Source of the DNA: Ancylostoma caninum
Lineage: Eukaryota > Nematoda > Chromadorea > Rhabditida > Ancylostomatidae
Length of the DNA stretch: 64,000 bases
Assembly (NCBI GenBank): GCA_037903475.1
Contig: JBAJFG010000039.1
Span: 186,001 to 250,000, forward strand
Direction: 5' to 3'
This document shows, piece after piece, positions 1-11,900 of the stretch. Both the position numbers and the translations under genes were made by a program. Every line of letters starts with the position of its first letter. Positions within the stretch are counted from its first letter, which is position 1. The notes beneath the pieces are model-generated. The model made no database searches. It was not told the DNA's origin and saw only the letters and a list, made by a program, of their open reading frames with translations.

Positions 1-1340
1 GTGTTTTTCTGGGAACTGCCGGCAGAGTGACACTCGCCAGCAACTCAATTACGTTTTGCTCCACTTTCTTCTGGACGCGAGGACATCCTGGGTACAAGTG
101 ATCCTGCCGTTGTCCGGTTTGTTCTTAGTATCTGAGGGGAATCAGCCTCATCTAATCACAACTGGACCTATCGTGGATCACTTCCGTTTTTTGTGGATGA
201 TGTCAAAGAAACCGCGGTAATCCACGCAGATGAGCGCTGCGGTTCCTAGATCGCTTGCGTCCACAGCGGGATTTATGAATGTTCCCGAGATTATTTGATT
301 TTTTCCTCGAAAAACAGGTTGTAGGATTAAAAATCCCTATACTATCCCCTGATCTGGTAAGGTAGAGCTATCTCTGAGCTATAAGTACTGTAATCTATCT
401 AAGTTAATCAGACTTCAATAGTTACTTAAACATTCTCCCATGTTCCCAACGATGCGCCAAACTACACCCCGAGAAAAGAGCAGAATTCGACGGTCATTTT
501 CGCTTCTAGGTCAGGCAAGCGTAGAAAAGGCCCCCAACCTACAGATGTTCCGGAACAATCAGTATAATCCGTGCCTGTTAAGGAAGCCTGACAATAGGGC
601 CGATTGCGACAATGTCCACTCTGAGTCATCTACCCAACGAAGCGCCAAATTACACCCTTTAAACTGAGTTATTCCTCAGAGTTTTGCTTCTGAGCCAGGT
701 AGTTGGTGCGAAATGGCTAATTGCTCGTGGATATTCTCACAAGATTGGTGGCAACCGGTGTCTGATAGAAATAGAAGCCAGTAAACACACCAGCCACTTT
801 GTGCCATGTACTCGACGAAGCGCCAGACTACACTGTCAAAAAATGAGGAGCAGAACCGACCATTAACAATGTGGTGTTTTTTTGCACATCAGTAACTACA
901 GTCGAATCAATGTATAAAGTTTTTATTTTGTGGATTTTGCCTAAGAAACTAGCCAATTTTGCATTAGATTTCTGTAGTTTCTCCGACGATACTCCAACTT
1001 ACACTGGATGAACTAGGCACTCATGAATAGTTTTGCTTCTGAGCCAGGCATGCCCTGTGCAAAGCCACGGATGCTCTCGGACAATCAGTAACCTTCGGGA
1101 CCTAATGAGGGTTATATAGCAGACAATGCCAGTTTCCACATTACCCTTTGTGCCATCGACCCAACGAGGCGCCAACTGACACTCATTAAACAGCCGGCCG
1201 TGCAGAAAGTTGTCTGTTTTCCGTTTCTCTGTGTTGAACGGAAATCAATTTAATGCATAAAGTTGCAAATGAGACATTCGCGAGCTACCATTTGGCTTTT
1301 GGAGGGTGTAATTTGGCGCATCGTCGGATTTTATTGGGAG
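1..1340. repeat. Degenerate tandem array, unit about 180 bp, ending in an inverted copy
   Basis: A motif of the form CGA(A/T)GCGCCAAATTACACC recurs on the plus strand at about 450, 639, 816, 984 and 1165, a spacing of 168-189 bp. Each unit also carries a GCTTCTGAGCCAGG-like stretch (clear at about 682 and 1033). The same motif appears reversed at 1308-1330, just before the sequence becomes AT-rich. The copies are strongly diverged, so this looks like an old array. No protein-coding exon was seen here; the short open frames do not have coding character. Confidence 0.6.
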
Positions 1341-1894
1341 AGATGCGCATCTGCGAGCGCTTGTCTTTCTCGCAGCAGCAAATCAATGTAGTGTTAAGAA
1401 AGTTGATGATACTTTTGAACAAATAAACCATATATAATAACGACAATTAAAAAATAAATATTATAATTAGGTAATTGATTGGATAGGGAAAGCCTTTTGC
1501 TGTGCCGGAAAAGAAATGAGCTTTCAGTCGTTGTTCAGAAGTGCAAAACGTCTCAAAAGCCATATTGCCTTCAAATACCACCTCCTAGTCCTCTCCTAAA
1601 TGGAATATTCCCAAGACGCCTACGAAACAAATAGTTTCCCACGCTGTCGTGGGGCGTCGCCCAGATCTGTGTTGTTTTTTCGTTGTTGCATCGTGAATTT
1701 GCATTTGAATGCTGCCAGTCATCTGGACGCTGTGAACTGGTTTGGCTTCCTCGTTTCTTCACAAGCATACAACAGAAGCGCATAGCAATCTCACCGCGAA
1801 CTCAATTCCGCAAAGAAGCAGCAATGGCAGAAATCACGTGTGGAAGGAGGGAGAGAAAGGGAGGAAATGAGGAGAAAGAAAGGGAAAGACTCAC
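1341..1894. other. No gene seen
   Basis: AT-rich stretch between the left-edge array and the exon at 1895-2066. It is probably intron of the gene owning that exon, because the exon ends at a good donor and transcription runs towards lower coordinates. No recognisable repeat or exon was found. Confidence 0.4.
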
Positions 1895-2066
1895 CTTGTA
1901 AAGTTTCCTGATCGCTTCTATCAAGGCACCGAAGAGACGCTGCTTGGCTAGCTGGTCCTGCTCGCACTGACGAACTTCTCGTGGGGAGACGACGTCCACT
2001 GATGAGGGATCTCTGGAAATACTTGGTATCCCACCTGAATATGGCCCAAGTTGAGTATAAACGCGA
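1895..2066 (-). CDS. Internal coding exon of an unidentified gene running off the left edge
   Basis: On the minus strand an open segment of 57 codons lies between a possible acceptor (GATCAAG, just above 2066) and a strong donor (AAG|GTGAGT, just below 1895). The peptide starts RVYTQLGPYSGG, continues with a Pro/Ser-rich stretch and ends in an amphipathic helix-like part containing CEQDQLAKQRLFGALIEA. Codon use and the consensus donor argue for a real exon; entry phase is 2 (one base completes a codon) and exit phase is 0. I do not recognise the family. Its partner exons must be to the left of the window and/or in the large coding-poor region to the right, so introns would be long. The acceptor is the weakest part of the call; the reading frame is the stronger part. 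An overlapping frame that opens with MNYVKNLHAF is an alternative for the upstream part. Confidence 0.55.
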
Positions 2067-2389
2067 CTTGATCAGAAAATTTCAGAATATAGGGACAGTG
2101 CTTGACCATAAAGGCGTGCAAGTTCTTGACATAGTTCATTCCGTTCTATGATGATACCTGACTTTTCTTTTTGATATTTTTAGAATATTTACAGATACAA
2201 TTTTCTTCACCATTTTTAAATTATGTGCAAAACAGTGCCTGCAAAATAATATAGATTCGACTATGCATCAAAAAGCAGTATGGAATTCTTTTTAGCACAA
2301 AATAGTTTTAGGATTTTTACGAGGTGATAGGTAAAAAATATCCATTTTGGTAAGTAAAAATTACCCAATTGATACCTAGAGTCATATCT

Positions 2390-5300
2390 AGTGAAACCAC
2401 GGTTAAATTACGATTATGCGAAAAAAATCTGAACGATTACATAACTTTCTGCACCTATTGCAGTCTTCATGCAGATTCCTCGCGTACATCATGCAGCAAC
2501 CTTGCAGAAATCATGCCAATTAGTAGCAAATGAAATCACCAACACATGGAAAAATTTCGACAGCTTTACCATCTTCATGAAAATGCTGTCAATATCCATG
2601 AACAACTGTTACGTATAACATGTAGTATTCTTGCGCAAACTATGCAAAAAGGCTGAGGCCGCAATTCTCTCCACCATTCCCCAGCAATTTCCCTAACGCC
2701 TCAAATTTACCAGTTTACCTTCTGATACCTACAGTAGCAGCAAAATCATAATAACACCACCATTATGAGAAAAATCAGGACGAGTTTGTGCTTGCCTATC
2801 TTTTGGACCTGTTGTAATGTTCATGCAGGTTCCTTGCGTACATCATGCAGTACCCGTGCAGAAATCATGCCAAGTAGGTAACAGCTATTTAGTTGGTGCA
2901 AAAATGATCCGTGTTTTCAGGATCTCTTGTGAAATAGTAATTAAAACATAGGAAAAGTCGTGAAACACACCACAAAATAGCATATAAAGTACCATGTTAG
3001 TTATTAGAATCACCGGAAATATTTTGCATCCATGATTATGTAACGAAAAAGTGCGCATTATTTTTACATCAAGCTAGTAAAATCACCGATATTTAGAAAA
3101 ATCTGGGCAACTCTACCATTTCAGTGGAGTTTATGTCAATAGCCATGCAAAGTCGCTGCATACAACATGCAATACTTTTGCAAGACGCATGCGAAAGGGA
3201 CACCAAACCTGCCATTGAGTGCTAAGGCTGCGATCCCCTCCATCACCCTTCGACAACCTTCCCATACCCTCCGATCAACCAATTATGGCCCTTTCTATGG
3301 GAAATTTGTTCGAAAGAGTTTTATAGCCTGAATCACTAGCTAGTAAAGCTCAAGGCCTACACATTGTAGCCGGCATTTTCTCAGAACTCCTCTATGAAGT
3401 GAGCGCATTTCGCCGAAAAAGTCCTCTCGCGATGTGACCTCATAATGGACTGTAAAATATTCAAATGGAGATCGAGCGATGACTATGGACGCGTTCCGAA
3501 TTTGTTCAACCTTGAACCACGATAATGGGCAATTAGCTGTGTGTCTATAGACGTGTGCCGCACTGGATGACTGCCTGGACAAAACTGTCACCAGCCCGCC
3601 GAGGACGCGGACCTTTGCGGTCGCGGGGACTCCGATGCACATCGTAGCTAAGGTGGATTCTCGCCGGTAGCGCCGCAAAAACCCCTCGCCTAATGTGGAA
3701 AGAAGCAGCAACTCGTGCTGTGAGAGCCGGGCGACAGATGACCTCGGAGTCGCAAATAATGGCCACTTGGATTTGCATAAATATGCAGGCAGGAAGAAAG
3801 AACAGAACAGGCAAATGATGCATGTGATGCGGTTGTAACATGATGCCTGTCAGATTCTCTGACAAATGACATATGTGGCGACGAGTTCCCTCTGCCAAAT
3901 GGTGCATGACAATGAAGAAAGAATCGCCTTTGTGGAGTTAACGACACTTTTTTGGGAGAATGACAAGTTTAGGGCTACAAAGTACCATTAGATCAATCAT
4001 CCATTCACCAAAATTGGACGACTTCACCATTTTAGCTGAGCTGATGTCAATACTCATGGGGAATTGATGCGAATATCATGCAATATCCTTGCAGAAATCG
4101 TGTCAGGTAGGCAACAAATTGAACCACTAATATGTGGGAAAGTCTGGGCAATTTTACCTCTTCTGCGGAGATGGTGTGAATATCCAGGGAGAATCGCTGG
4201 GATATCATGCAGAACTCTTGCGGAAGTCATGTCTAATTAGACAACAAATTAAACCACCAATATGAGGGAAAATCCGAAAGATTTCACCATTCTTATGGAG
4301 ACGGTGTCAATATCCATGCAAAGTCATTGCGTACAACATGCAGTATCCTTACAGAAATCATGTAAATGGAGCAACTAATTAAATCACCGATATGTGAAAA
4401 AATCTGAACGATTTTACCATTCTACTGAGATAGTGTCAATACTCAATACCCATGGAACAACGTTGCTTGTATCATGCAGTATCCTTGCAAAAATGATGCC
4501 AAACGCATACTTCGATTAACACATGTTGTTACTTGATTTTTTATGAAAATTTTCTCCGTCGAAAACTTCAAAATTATGCCACAACCTAATATAACAAGAA
4601 ATCTGGATGATTCCACCATTTCCTTGAAGATGGTATCAATATCGATGCAGAATCGTTGTGAATATCGCGCAGTATCCTTGCAGAAATGATACTAATAACG
4701 CAACAAATTGAATCACCAACGTATGGAAAAATCTGGATAATTACATCATTTCTATGGCGGTGTGTTAATATCCATGGAAAAACAGCGGGTATAACACGCT
4801 GTATTCTTGCAAAAACCATGCTAAAAGGACACTAAACCATGATGAAAATAAACGTTACTAATGGCACTTGATTGATTATTTGTATATTTTGCTGAAATAT
4901 AGATTCAGTGTCAGTATGCATGTGGACTCGTTGCATGTGTCATGCAGTATCCTTGCAAAAATCATGGCAAGTCGGACACGGATTAGTTTACTGGAATCTG
5001 AAAAAAAATCCGGAAGATTCTACCACTTCCATGAGGATGGTATCAATAATCATGCAAAATCGTTGCATTTATCATGCAGTACTCCTGCAGATACCTGCTG
5101 AAAGGACACCAAGCCATGATGCCATTAAGCGTTGCTAACGGCATTTGGTTGCTTAAATAATTTGGTAAAGCAGATCTGGTGTCAATGTGCACTTGGACTG
5201 TTTCAAGTAACATGCAGTATTCTTGCAAAAATCATTCTAAGTAGGCATCAAATGGAATTACTGAAGTGTGGAAAAATCTGAACAACATAACCATTTCTAT

Positions 5301-5540
5301 GGATATCAATATCTATGCAGATTTGTTGCATGTAACGTGCAGTATTCTTGCAAAAACCATACATGAAACAGTCCAAACCAAGGTGTCGCTAAGCGTTACT
5401 GATAACATTCAATTGTTTACGTATTTTTTCAATTGTTTATATATATATTTTACTGAAGTAGAAGGATTGGTGTCAATATGCATGTGGATTCGTTGCATGT
5501 AACATGCAGTATTCTCGCAAAAACCATGCCATCGTACAGG
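2390..5540. repeat. Diverged satellite-like tandem array, period about 130 bp
   Basis: A unit containing ATCATGCAGTATCCTTGCAG followed by an AAATCATGCC-like end, then AAATTGAATCACC..ATATG, AAAAATCTGG, a TTTTACCATT segment and TGTCAATATCCATG, is repeated many times. The CATGCAGTAT position occurs at about 4077, 4206, 4337, 4473, 4667, 4795, 4941, 5073, 5211, 5337 and 5503, so most steps are 126-146 bp and two are longer because of small insertions. Earlier, more decayed copies lie near 2493, 2629, 2853 and 3165. The block 3190-3985 interrupts the array and differs in composition. No genes are supported inside the array; short open frames here are by-products of the repeat. Confidence 0.75.
3190..3985. 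other. GC-richer block interrupting the satellite array
   Basis: Units of the 130-bp array flank this segment on both sides but are absent within it. On the minus strand a 123-codon frame (3711-3340) is open and is overlapped by a second open frame, and there is a usable acceptor (CACATTAG before GCGAGGGG, near 3690). The translated product has no motif I recognise, and two competing frames are equally open, so I do not call a gene. It may be an inserted element or a remnant of one. Confidence 0.35.
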
Positions 5541-6520
5541 AGAAGCTTTCCATGGTCGTAAAAACCGCATAAAACAAGGTGGAATCTTCCTTTCGGTCTA
5601 GGATTATCCCATTGGAACAAAAGGGCTACTCCTTCACTCTAGATACTTCCTAAAGCCTAAGCCTAAAGGTTAAAGTGTTTAGGGAGACGTCTAAAAAGCC
5701 TCTGCGACAATTTCGGGTCAAAAGGTCCTGTTACGCTGATGGTAACAGATCCTAGCGCTACCGCCTCTGATCGTGGATACTTGGAAACTGAATACGGCGC
5801 CAGGATCAAAGGTCCCGCCACCACAGGACCAGCAAACAAATGCGACTAGAACACGTCTTATAGCCATCTGCTGTGATCCACAGCGGTGGAGGGAAAATTT
5901 CCCGGGAAAATTGGGACTAGGTTTTGGGATTTACGGTTTCCAGAGAAATATCCCTGAAAAAATGAAAAGGATGAAAAATTTCCAATGTAGAGAGAATAGC
6001 AGAGGAAAAAAGAGAAGAGAATTAGAGACACGCTCGCCGCCACTATTTCGCTGATTGCTAATGAAAGAAAATCCCCGTCATATCCGGGCACGGCACGGAG
6101 AAACGCAAAGTGGTCGGGTTTTTCAGGCTTTCATTAGCGAATTTTCACGCCAGCAGCCACCTGCAGCACGTAACGCACGCAACGCAGCGATTTCGCTAAT
6201 CGTAATCCGCAGCGGCGCGAGTCTTTCATCCAATGTTTTAATTAGCTTTCTGAGACAAAACGCGTCGCAGTGGGAGCGACGAAAAACGCGGCAAGAATCG
6301 CCGGCAAATTGCGTTGCTTGCGTTGGTTGACGGACGCGCGTCGCTCGGTGACGGTCCATTTGAAATATGCTAATTTCGAGCCAGCACAACCACAGCGAGG
6401 CCGATTCCCGTCTGGTCACTGCGCCGGTCGCAGTAGTATTCGCCTCGGATTGCGGGAAATTCCAGAAATATTTTCGCTGTCGGGAAAATTTATAGGGCTC
6501 GACAAGGACTACTAAGTGAT
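5541..6520. other. GC-rich non-coding block
   Basis: From about 5750 to 6500 the sequence is clearly richer in G+C than its surroundings and is open in several frames on both strands at once, a sign of base composition rather than coding. It contains homeobox-like TAATTAG and CTAATCG cores. Two adjacent GCCTAA units (5655-5666) resemble nematode telomere repeats. No exon with good splice sites was found. Confidence 0.35.
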
Positions 6521-6827
6521 CAGGACATGAGTCATGGACGACGGCACCTACTTAACGAGGTGTTTTGTCTGGAAGATAGTGATAGCGAGTGGCAGTGCAC
6601 AAATCAAACATTGGCGATAGTGGAAAGGCAGAGAGTGGAGGGAAATTTTGAGATTGAAAGAGTGGTTTTTTTCCTGGAAGCGTGCCCTGGATTTTTTCAT
6701 CATTCTACTTCAAAAATTTCCCCTAATTATTGCAAAAATTTTCCCAAATGGGACCAAATAATCACGCAGTCATAGAACCTTTGAAAACCTTGCGATTATC
6801 GATGCCAAATATCTACCCAGAAACTTT

Positions 6828-7720
6828 GTTAATCCGTCAACCCGCAACGCTATCCTGAAATGGACCGCTTCGAGTTGGTTCTCGTGGACCTCCCATTGCT
6901 GCTCCTTATCTGCTCTAGGGGTCCCCGAGGAGAGCTTGAAAATTCCCTATTGGACCATCAGAATCTTCCAAAAACTAGAAAAATCCTACTTTATCCCACG
7001 CTTTCGGATCATGAGATCAAGAATATGCATTAACGAATCTTCAAACTTTAGCAGTCATTTAATTCGTCGTAGTTAGAAAATAATCGTTGAGATTTAAAAA
7101 TTCATGGATTTTTCTGAGCCAGATCTTTGAGTGTATTCCAGAAGCACTAAAAACTCCAAAGCATTAGCTGAATCATACTTTTCTCGAATTTTCTGATCTA
7201 CATAGATTGCACACTAATCAATGTTTAAATTTCGTCCACTCGTTAATCCGTTACGTCACCAAGAATCTACCCGTTGCAATTTGACTTCCATGGATTTCCT
7301 GACACTGTATCCCTGAATGCATCCGAGAGATCACTCTTGTTCCTTTTTAACCAATGTGAAGGCACAAGAGCAATGAAAAATCTACACCTGCTGATTTGCT
7401 CACAAAATTAAGATTGAGTTGTCAGTTAGCAAGTTTTTATTCCCTTATCTCGTTAATCCGTCATACAGGCATATCAAAAAGTTTCCGGCCTGAACCACCT
7501 GCAGATTAGCTACCGCAGTGGAATTTTAAAGGAAATAAATGTGCATCCCTCAAAGACCAAAACACTCTTCATCTTGTCATTTTATTAGACTTACCCAATT
7601 TTATAAGAATTTTCACCACCAGAATATAAACACCGAATGTAGACTCTTTTTCGTTATTTAGTATTTAGAGAATAAAAATATAGTCAAGCGTTAATCCGTT
7701 ACGTTTCCTACATAAAAACA
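6828..7720. repeat. Diverged repeats marked by GTTAATCCGT, spacing about 210-240 bp
   Basis: The phrase GTTAATCCGT (mostly followed by TACG or CA) appears at about 6828, 7242, 7452 and 7690. Spacings are 414 (about twice 207), 210 and 238 bp, as expected of a decayed tandem array. The intervening sequence is too diverged to align by eye. No gene seen. Confidence 0.4.
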
Positions 7721-10700
7721 CGCCGCACTGCAAAGACTGTGCTAAAAAATCCGCGATTAAGTTGTTCTGAAAAATCGTACTCGACCAATCACATCGAGGA
7801 TAAGCACCGCCCCTCGTGAGAGCGCCCCGCCCCTTTCGTACCACCTTAGTTATAATAGTAAAGTGTAAACTCACATTTGGTGAAACAGAACACTGAGTAG
7901 CACACCGTCGCATAACTCAGCGTACTCCACAGGAAGGTCGGTTCTGCTCGGCGATCGCCATTTCTTCTCCTCTACCACCGGAGGATTTCCGAAGGCCACG
8001 TCGCTGAAGAAGAGCCAGATCTAATTCTTCCAGAAAATCCGGACTAACTTGGCGAGATTAACTCAGAAAAAGGCTAATTTTTTTTTGGAATCAAAAAAAT
8101 CAAAAGAAAACAAGTAGAGACGCCAAATCAGAATGACCTTGATTATTCGGTTCTATTTTCCTCGGATTCAAGGATAATTCAATACTTCTCCCAATTATTC
8201 CTTCAATATTCATTACAGACTTACTTCAGCCAACTGCCAAGCGGATGTTCCCAGAATTGTCGCTCGTTCATGTCTGCATTGCGTTCTGCAAGCACAAGCA
8301 CTTCAGTGTGACAACAACAAAAACGCTGTTTACACGCGGACCGATCGACGAACAAGCCGCACACGCATCCGGACGAGTTTTACGTGAGCACTGTATGGAA
8401 TTGGAATTCATCGCTGGCTGTAGAACAAAAACACAGAAGGGAAAAGTAGTAGTAAGTAAATGAGATGAATGGATGACTTGTGAGATGACAATACTATTCA
8501 GTCCAGGTGGTACGAAAGAAAAAAGATTTGCAAGGAAGGTGTTTTTTTTTGTGTTGTTGCGCGTTGCTATATATTTTAGATTTATTAGTGCTACAATTTA
8601 AAGAGGGTTTGAGCAATCAATTTTTTATTGAATTTTTTGATGTGCTTCCCGAAGCCTTGAAGCAAGCCCTTGAAAAGCCTTTGAAAACGAAGAACAGGAC
8701 CGATCCGAGCATTCGATTATTCGAAAAACTGGTCGATAATATTGGCTTCTTGCCACTCTGAACTATCCAGATCGTGAGTTTCCTATTTTTCACTTTTTCA
8801 GAGCTCGTTTTTGTAAGTATTCATTTTTGCAGAATAAGACATGGAAAACTTATCGATAGTTGTAGATATAGAAGCCCAGGAAGAACAAGAGCAGCCGCAG
8901 TTGAAAGAAAAACTGTGAGCAGGGGAAATCAACTTGTCTACTTATATATTTAAATTTCCTCCATTTTTCGAATGTCATTCTACCTATTTTTAGCCACACC
9001 TTTAGATTGCATGAGCATGGTAAAAAATGGGAATTCTACTCAATCACATGAGTAAACCACCGGATATTCAAAAGCGATGCTCTCATACCCATGGGTAGCA
9101 TCTGGGTATACATAGACAGCGTCATTCATCGGTAAACATTTTGAGGGAGCCAGGTAAAGGGTCGCTTTGGGTTCGGCAACACGTTTACCATGGGTAATCC
9201 CAATGAAATGCATGTCGGCCCAGCCCCATGTTCTCAGATAAAAATTGCAAATATTTTACAGCATTCTATAACACAATAAAGGATGGAATTTAATTTTACT
9301 ACGCTGTCTGCACAGCACAGAGCGAAAAGAATCCGAGCGCATCTAATTCAGAACAGTGCACACGAAAAAGGACAACTGGTACAAACATTCTGGAGAGGAC
9401 TGTTAAAGGTCGAATCAACAAAAAAGTACAGGAAATCCGATGTTTTTTCTACTTCATCCACTTCAGTGTATGCACTTTTGAGAGCAATTAAGCCGACTAC
9501 TTCGGGAAATCACAGAAAGGTCGAGAGAAATTTGAACATTGGTTGAGGAAGAGTGTAAACTGAAAGGGTACGGAGCTCCCATCCGCTGATTTCAGATGAT
9601 TTGAAAGGAAATTTGTAATCAATTCCTATGATTTCCGTGAATACCTGGGCTCTGGATGTGTGCTGAAAAACATTTTATGGTCCGATCATGGAAACATTTC
9701 CCACTTCTACGGCATTTGTATGCAGTGCTGAATCTTTTCCTATTGTCGTCTGCGCCCTCTAAAAGGCACTGCTCTCTCATCCCCCCGACAACCAATGAGA
9801 GTGCAGTCCATAGACGCAGAGGAGGGCACGCCTTAAACCTATTGTCTGCGCTCTTACCTCAAGTGCTTGCAATGAGCCGATGATTTCTCAGTTGAATAGA
9901 TTGATGACAATAGTCAGTTTTACACTTTGAATAAGATTTCAATGCTTTTTTCCTGAATTTCACGATAAATTCTAGCGAAAAAACCTTTTCTTCCGGGATT
10001 CTCTCTAGCTGCTTGTAATTACATTAGCAAAACTCTTGAGCGCAGAACTTCTGAACTGGTTTCCCGCAAAAAATATGTACCAAAGCTGGAATCTTGAGGC
10101 CGTTTAGATGGCAATGTCAGAGAAGTTATAATAAGCAGTTTCCTGACATTAAATTGAAAGGCTTTCAATATAATAGCTAGTTCCCAATGTTGGCGGGGAA
10201 AGCTGGTATGTTCTTGCGAATTCAACTAATTATTGGTTGTTTTGTCAAATTTGTTTGTTTATCCATTCGAAATGCAAAACATATATAAAATGAACAAATC
10301 AGCAAAACATCAAGTACAGGGTGAGCAGTCCCTTATGGTAACCCTTCCTGGACACGGCAATACTTATCCCTCTCACCTTTTCATTACCAGTTCGTCCAAT
10401 TAACACGATTTTTGGAATCGACTATGAATGCATGAGCGCTCACGCATTTTTGTCCTCTCAGTGGAAATTAAAGGTTTTGGAAAGAGAAGTAGACTTCTGG
10501 AAACTTCAAAGAAACAGATCCCTAAAGGCGGACCTACTCCCGAAAATGGGATTCAAATTTTGACTGGAAGAATTCCTAAAAAATATAGTGCACGTGAAAT
10601 AGCCCAAAACATCAGGAACCTTACTTCTGAGGCGTCTCTTTGATGAGAGTGGGCGGAGCTCTCCCTTTTTATAAGGAACAACCGGCCGGTCACAATTGAG

Positions 10701-11900
10701 AAATATTTGCCTACTAACCTTTGACAAAGTAGGAAACTCCGCTCTACACTCTACTTTACACTATGCTTTTCCCCACTTTATATGTTTATTTGTTTATTTA
10801 CTTTTTATTTAACTAACTTGTTGCTTAAGGCATGGCTTCGCGGCGCTATGCTACAATTGGAAGTTGAGATGAGGCCGAGCAATTGATAAACAAGTAAATA
10901 AATGAATAAGTAAATAAGCAGAGGAAGGAATATACGGATCATGGAAATGATTTGAAGCAGGAACGAGTAAACGATAAGCTTAAAAGGAAGACCTGAAGGG
11001 TGAGAAGGGAGGAGCACGTGGCGCTCACATCGACCCAAGGTAAATGATAGCATTTTAAGCTAACCCTATGGTTTGCTTGTTCTTTTCGAGGACAACTGCT
11101 ACGCGCGACGCTTTCGAGGCGGAAACCGGTAGCGGTGCTTTACGGATCGCTGAGACGAACGTATGCAGAATGGTGATAGACACAAGGAATACGCCTCATC
11201 AAGGTGAAATTTACCGCGTAATGTTACTCGGCAGCAAATTCCTATGTAAATGAGCGGTATGAGACCTTTCTGAGAGAAGGATTGGCTTTAGAGGCCGGCT
11301 GCGAAGGTCCTTAGATAGAATTGTGCAAGATGTCCGGGAAATTGGGAGAACTGCGATGTAGACAAAATAAGAAATAGAAAAACTATACAGTAGTAATAAC
11401 ACGGAAGAACGAGAAGCACTGAGAGTTCTGCTTTGAAAACGTTATCAACTCCTCCACGCAACGAGGTGGAACTGTGTACGCAGACCAAGGATTCCTCCAC
11501 GGTTTTATTACCTAGCGACATGCGAATTTGATCATTTGCCAGGAGTCACGCAAGGATGGTCACTTGTGAAGTGAGTTCACCAGATGGCCAGGTGATCTCA
11601 CTCATCACTTAGGCGTTACGCTGATTAATACACAGCATGTTCGATGTAATAGGCATATGTTCGGCGGAAGTAAGCTGCAGAACAACGGAGGATAATTAGG
11701 ACAACTGTTCCTAACAAAGGGAGACAGCGGGATCGAACATCACTTTCCATGATTTTCACTGAACAAAGCAAATCAAATTAAATTCTTCTAATATCCAGAA
11801 AAACATGGAGACAACGACAAGATAACGGAGAGATCTGCGGTATTCCTGCGACCAGATGAAGACACAGTAATTCAATTAATATAATTTCTAGGCGATTGAA
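7721..11900. other. Coding-poor stretch, no gene supported
   Basis: Several frames of 60-90 codons exist (for example 8507-8761 plus), but they have no recognisable motif and no convincing splice signals. A copy of a dispersed repeat lies at 9148-9213 (listed separately). AT-rich runs of TTTATTTA type lie near 10,780-10,810 and 10,895-10,920. Nothing else is recognised. Confidence 0.35.
9148..9213 (-). repeat. Dispersed repeat with CATTGGGATTACCC motif, copy 1
   Basis: The reverse strand reads CATTGGGATTACCC then ATGGTAAACGTGTTG. Matching copies occur at 25,907-25,965 and 63,903-63,958 (both plus strand), and weaker matches near 25,155-25,195. The copies share order and spacing of the motifs, so they are one repeat family. 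Confidence 0.5.

Noticed and set aside
3340..3711. 123-codon minus-strand frame
   Set aside because: Overlapped by a second, equally plausible frame of 120 codons; no motif; sits inside a repeat array.
5655..5666. Chromosome-end telomere
   Set aside because: Only two GCCTAA units inside continuous unique sequence; at most an interstitial telomere-like tract.
8507..8761. 84-codon plus-strand frame with a hydrophobic start and a charged C-terminal half
   Set aside because: No homologue recognised, no splice or leader signal, and the A/T-rich composition favours chance frames. Not enough to call a gene.
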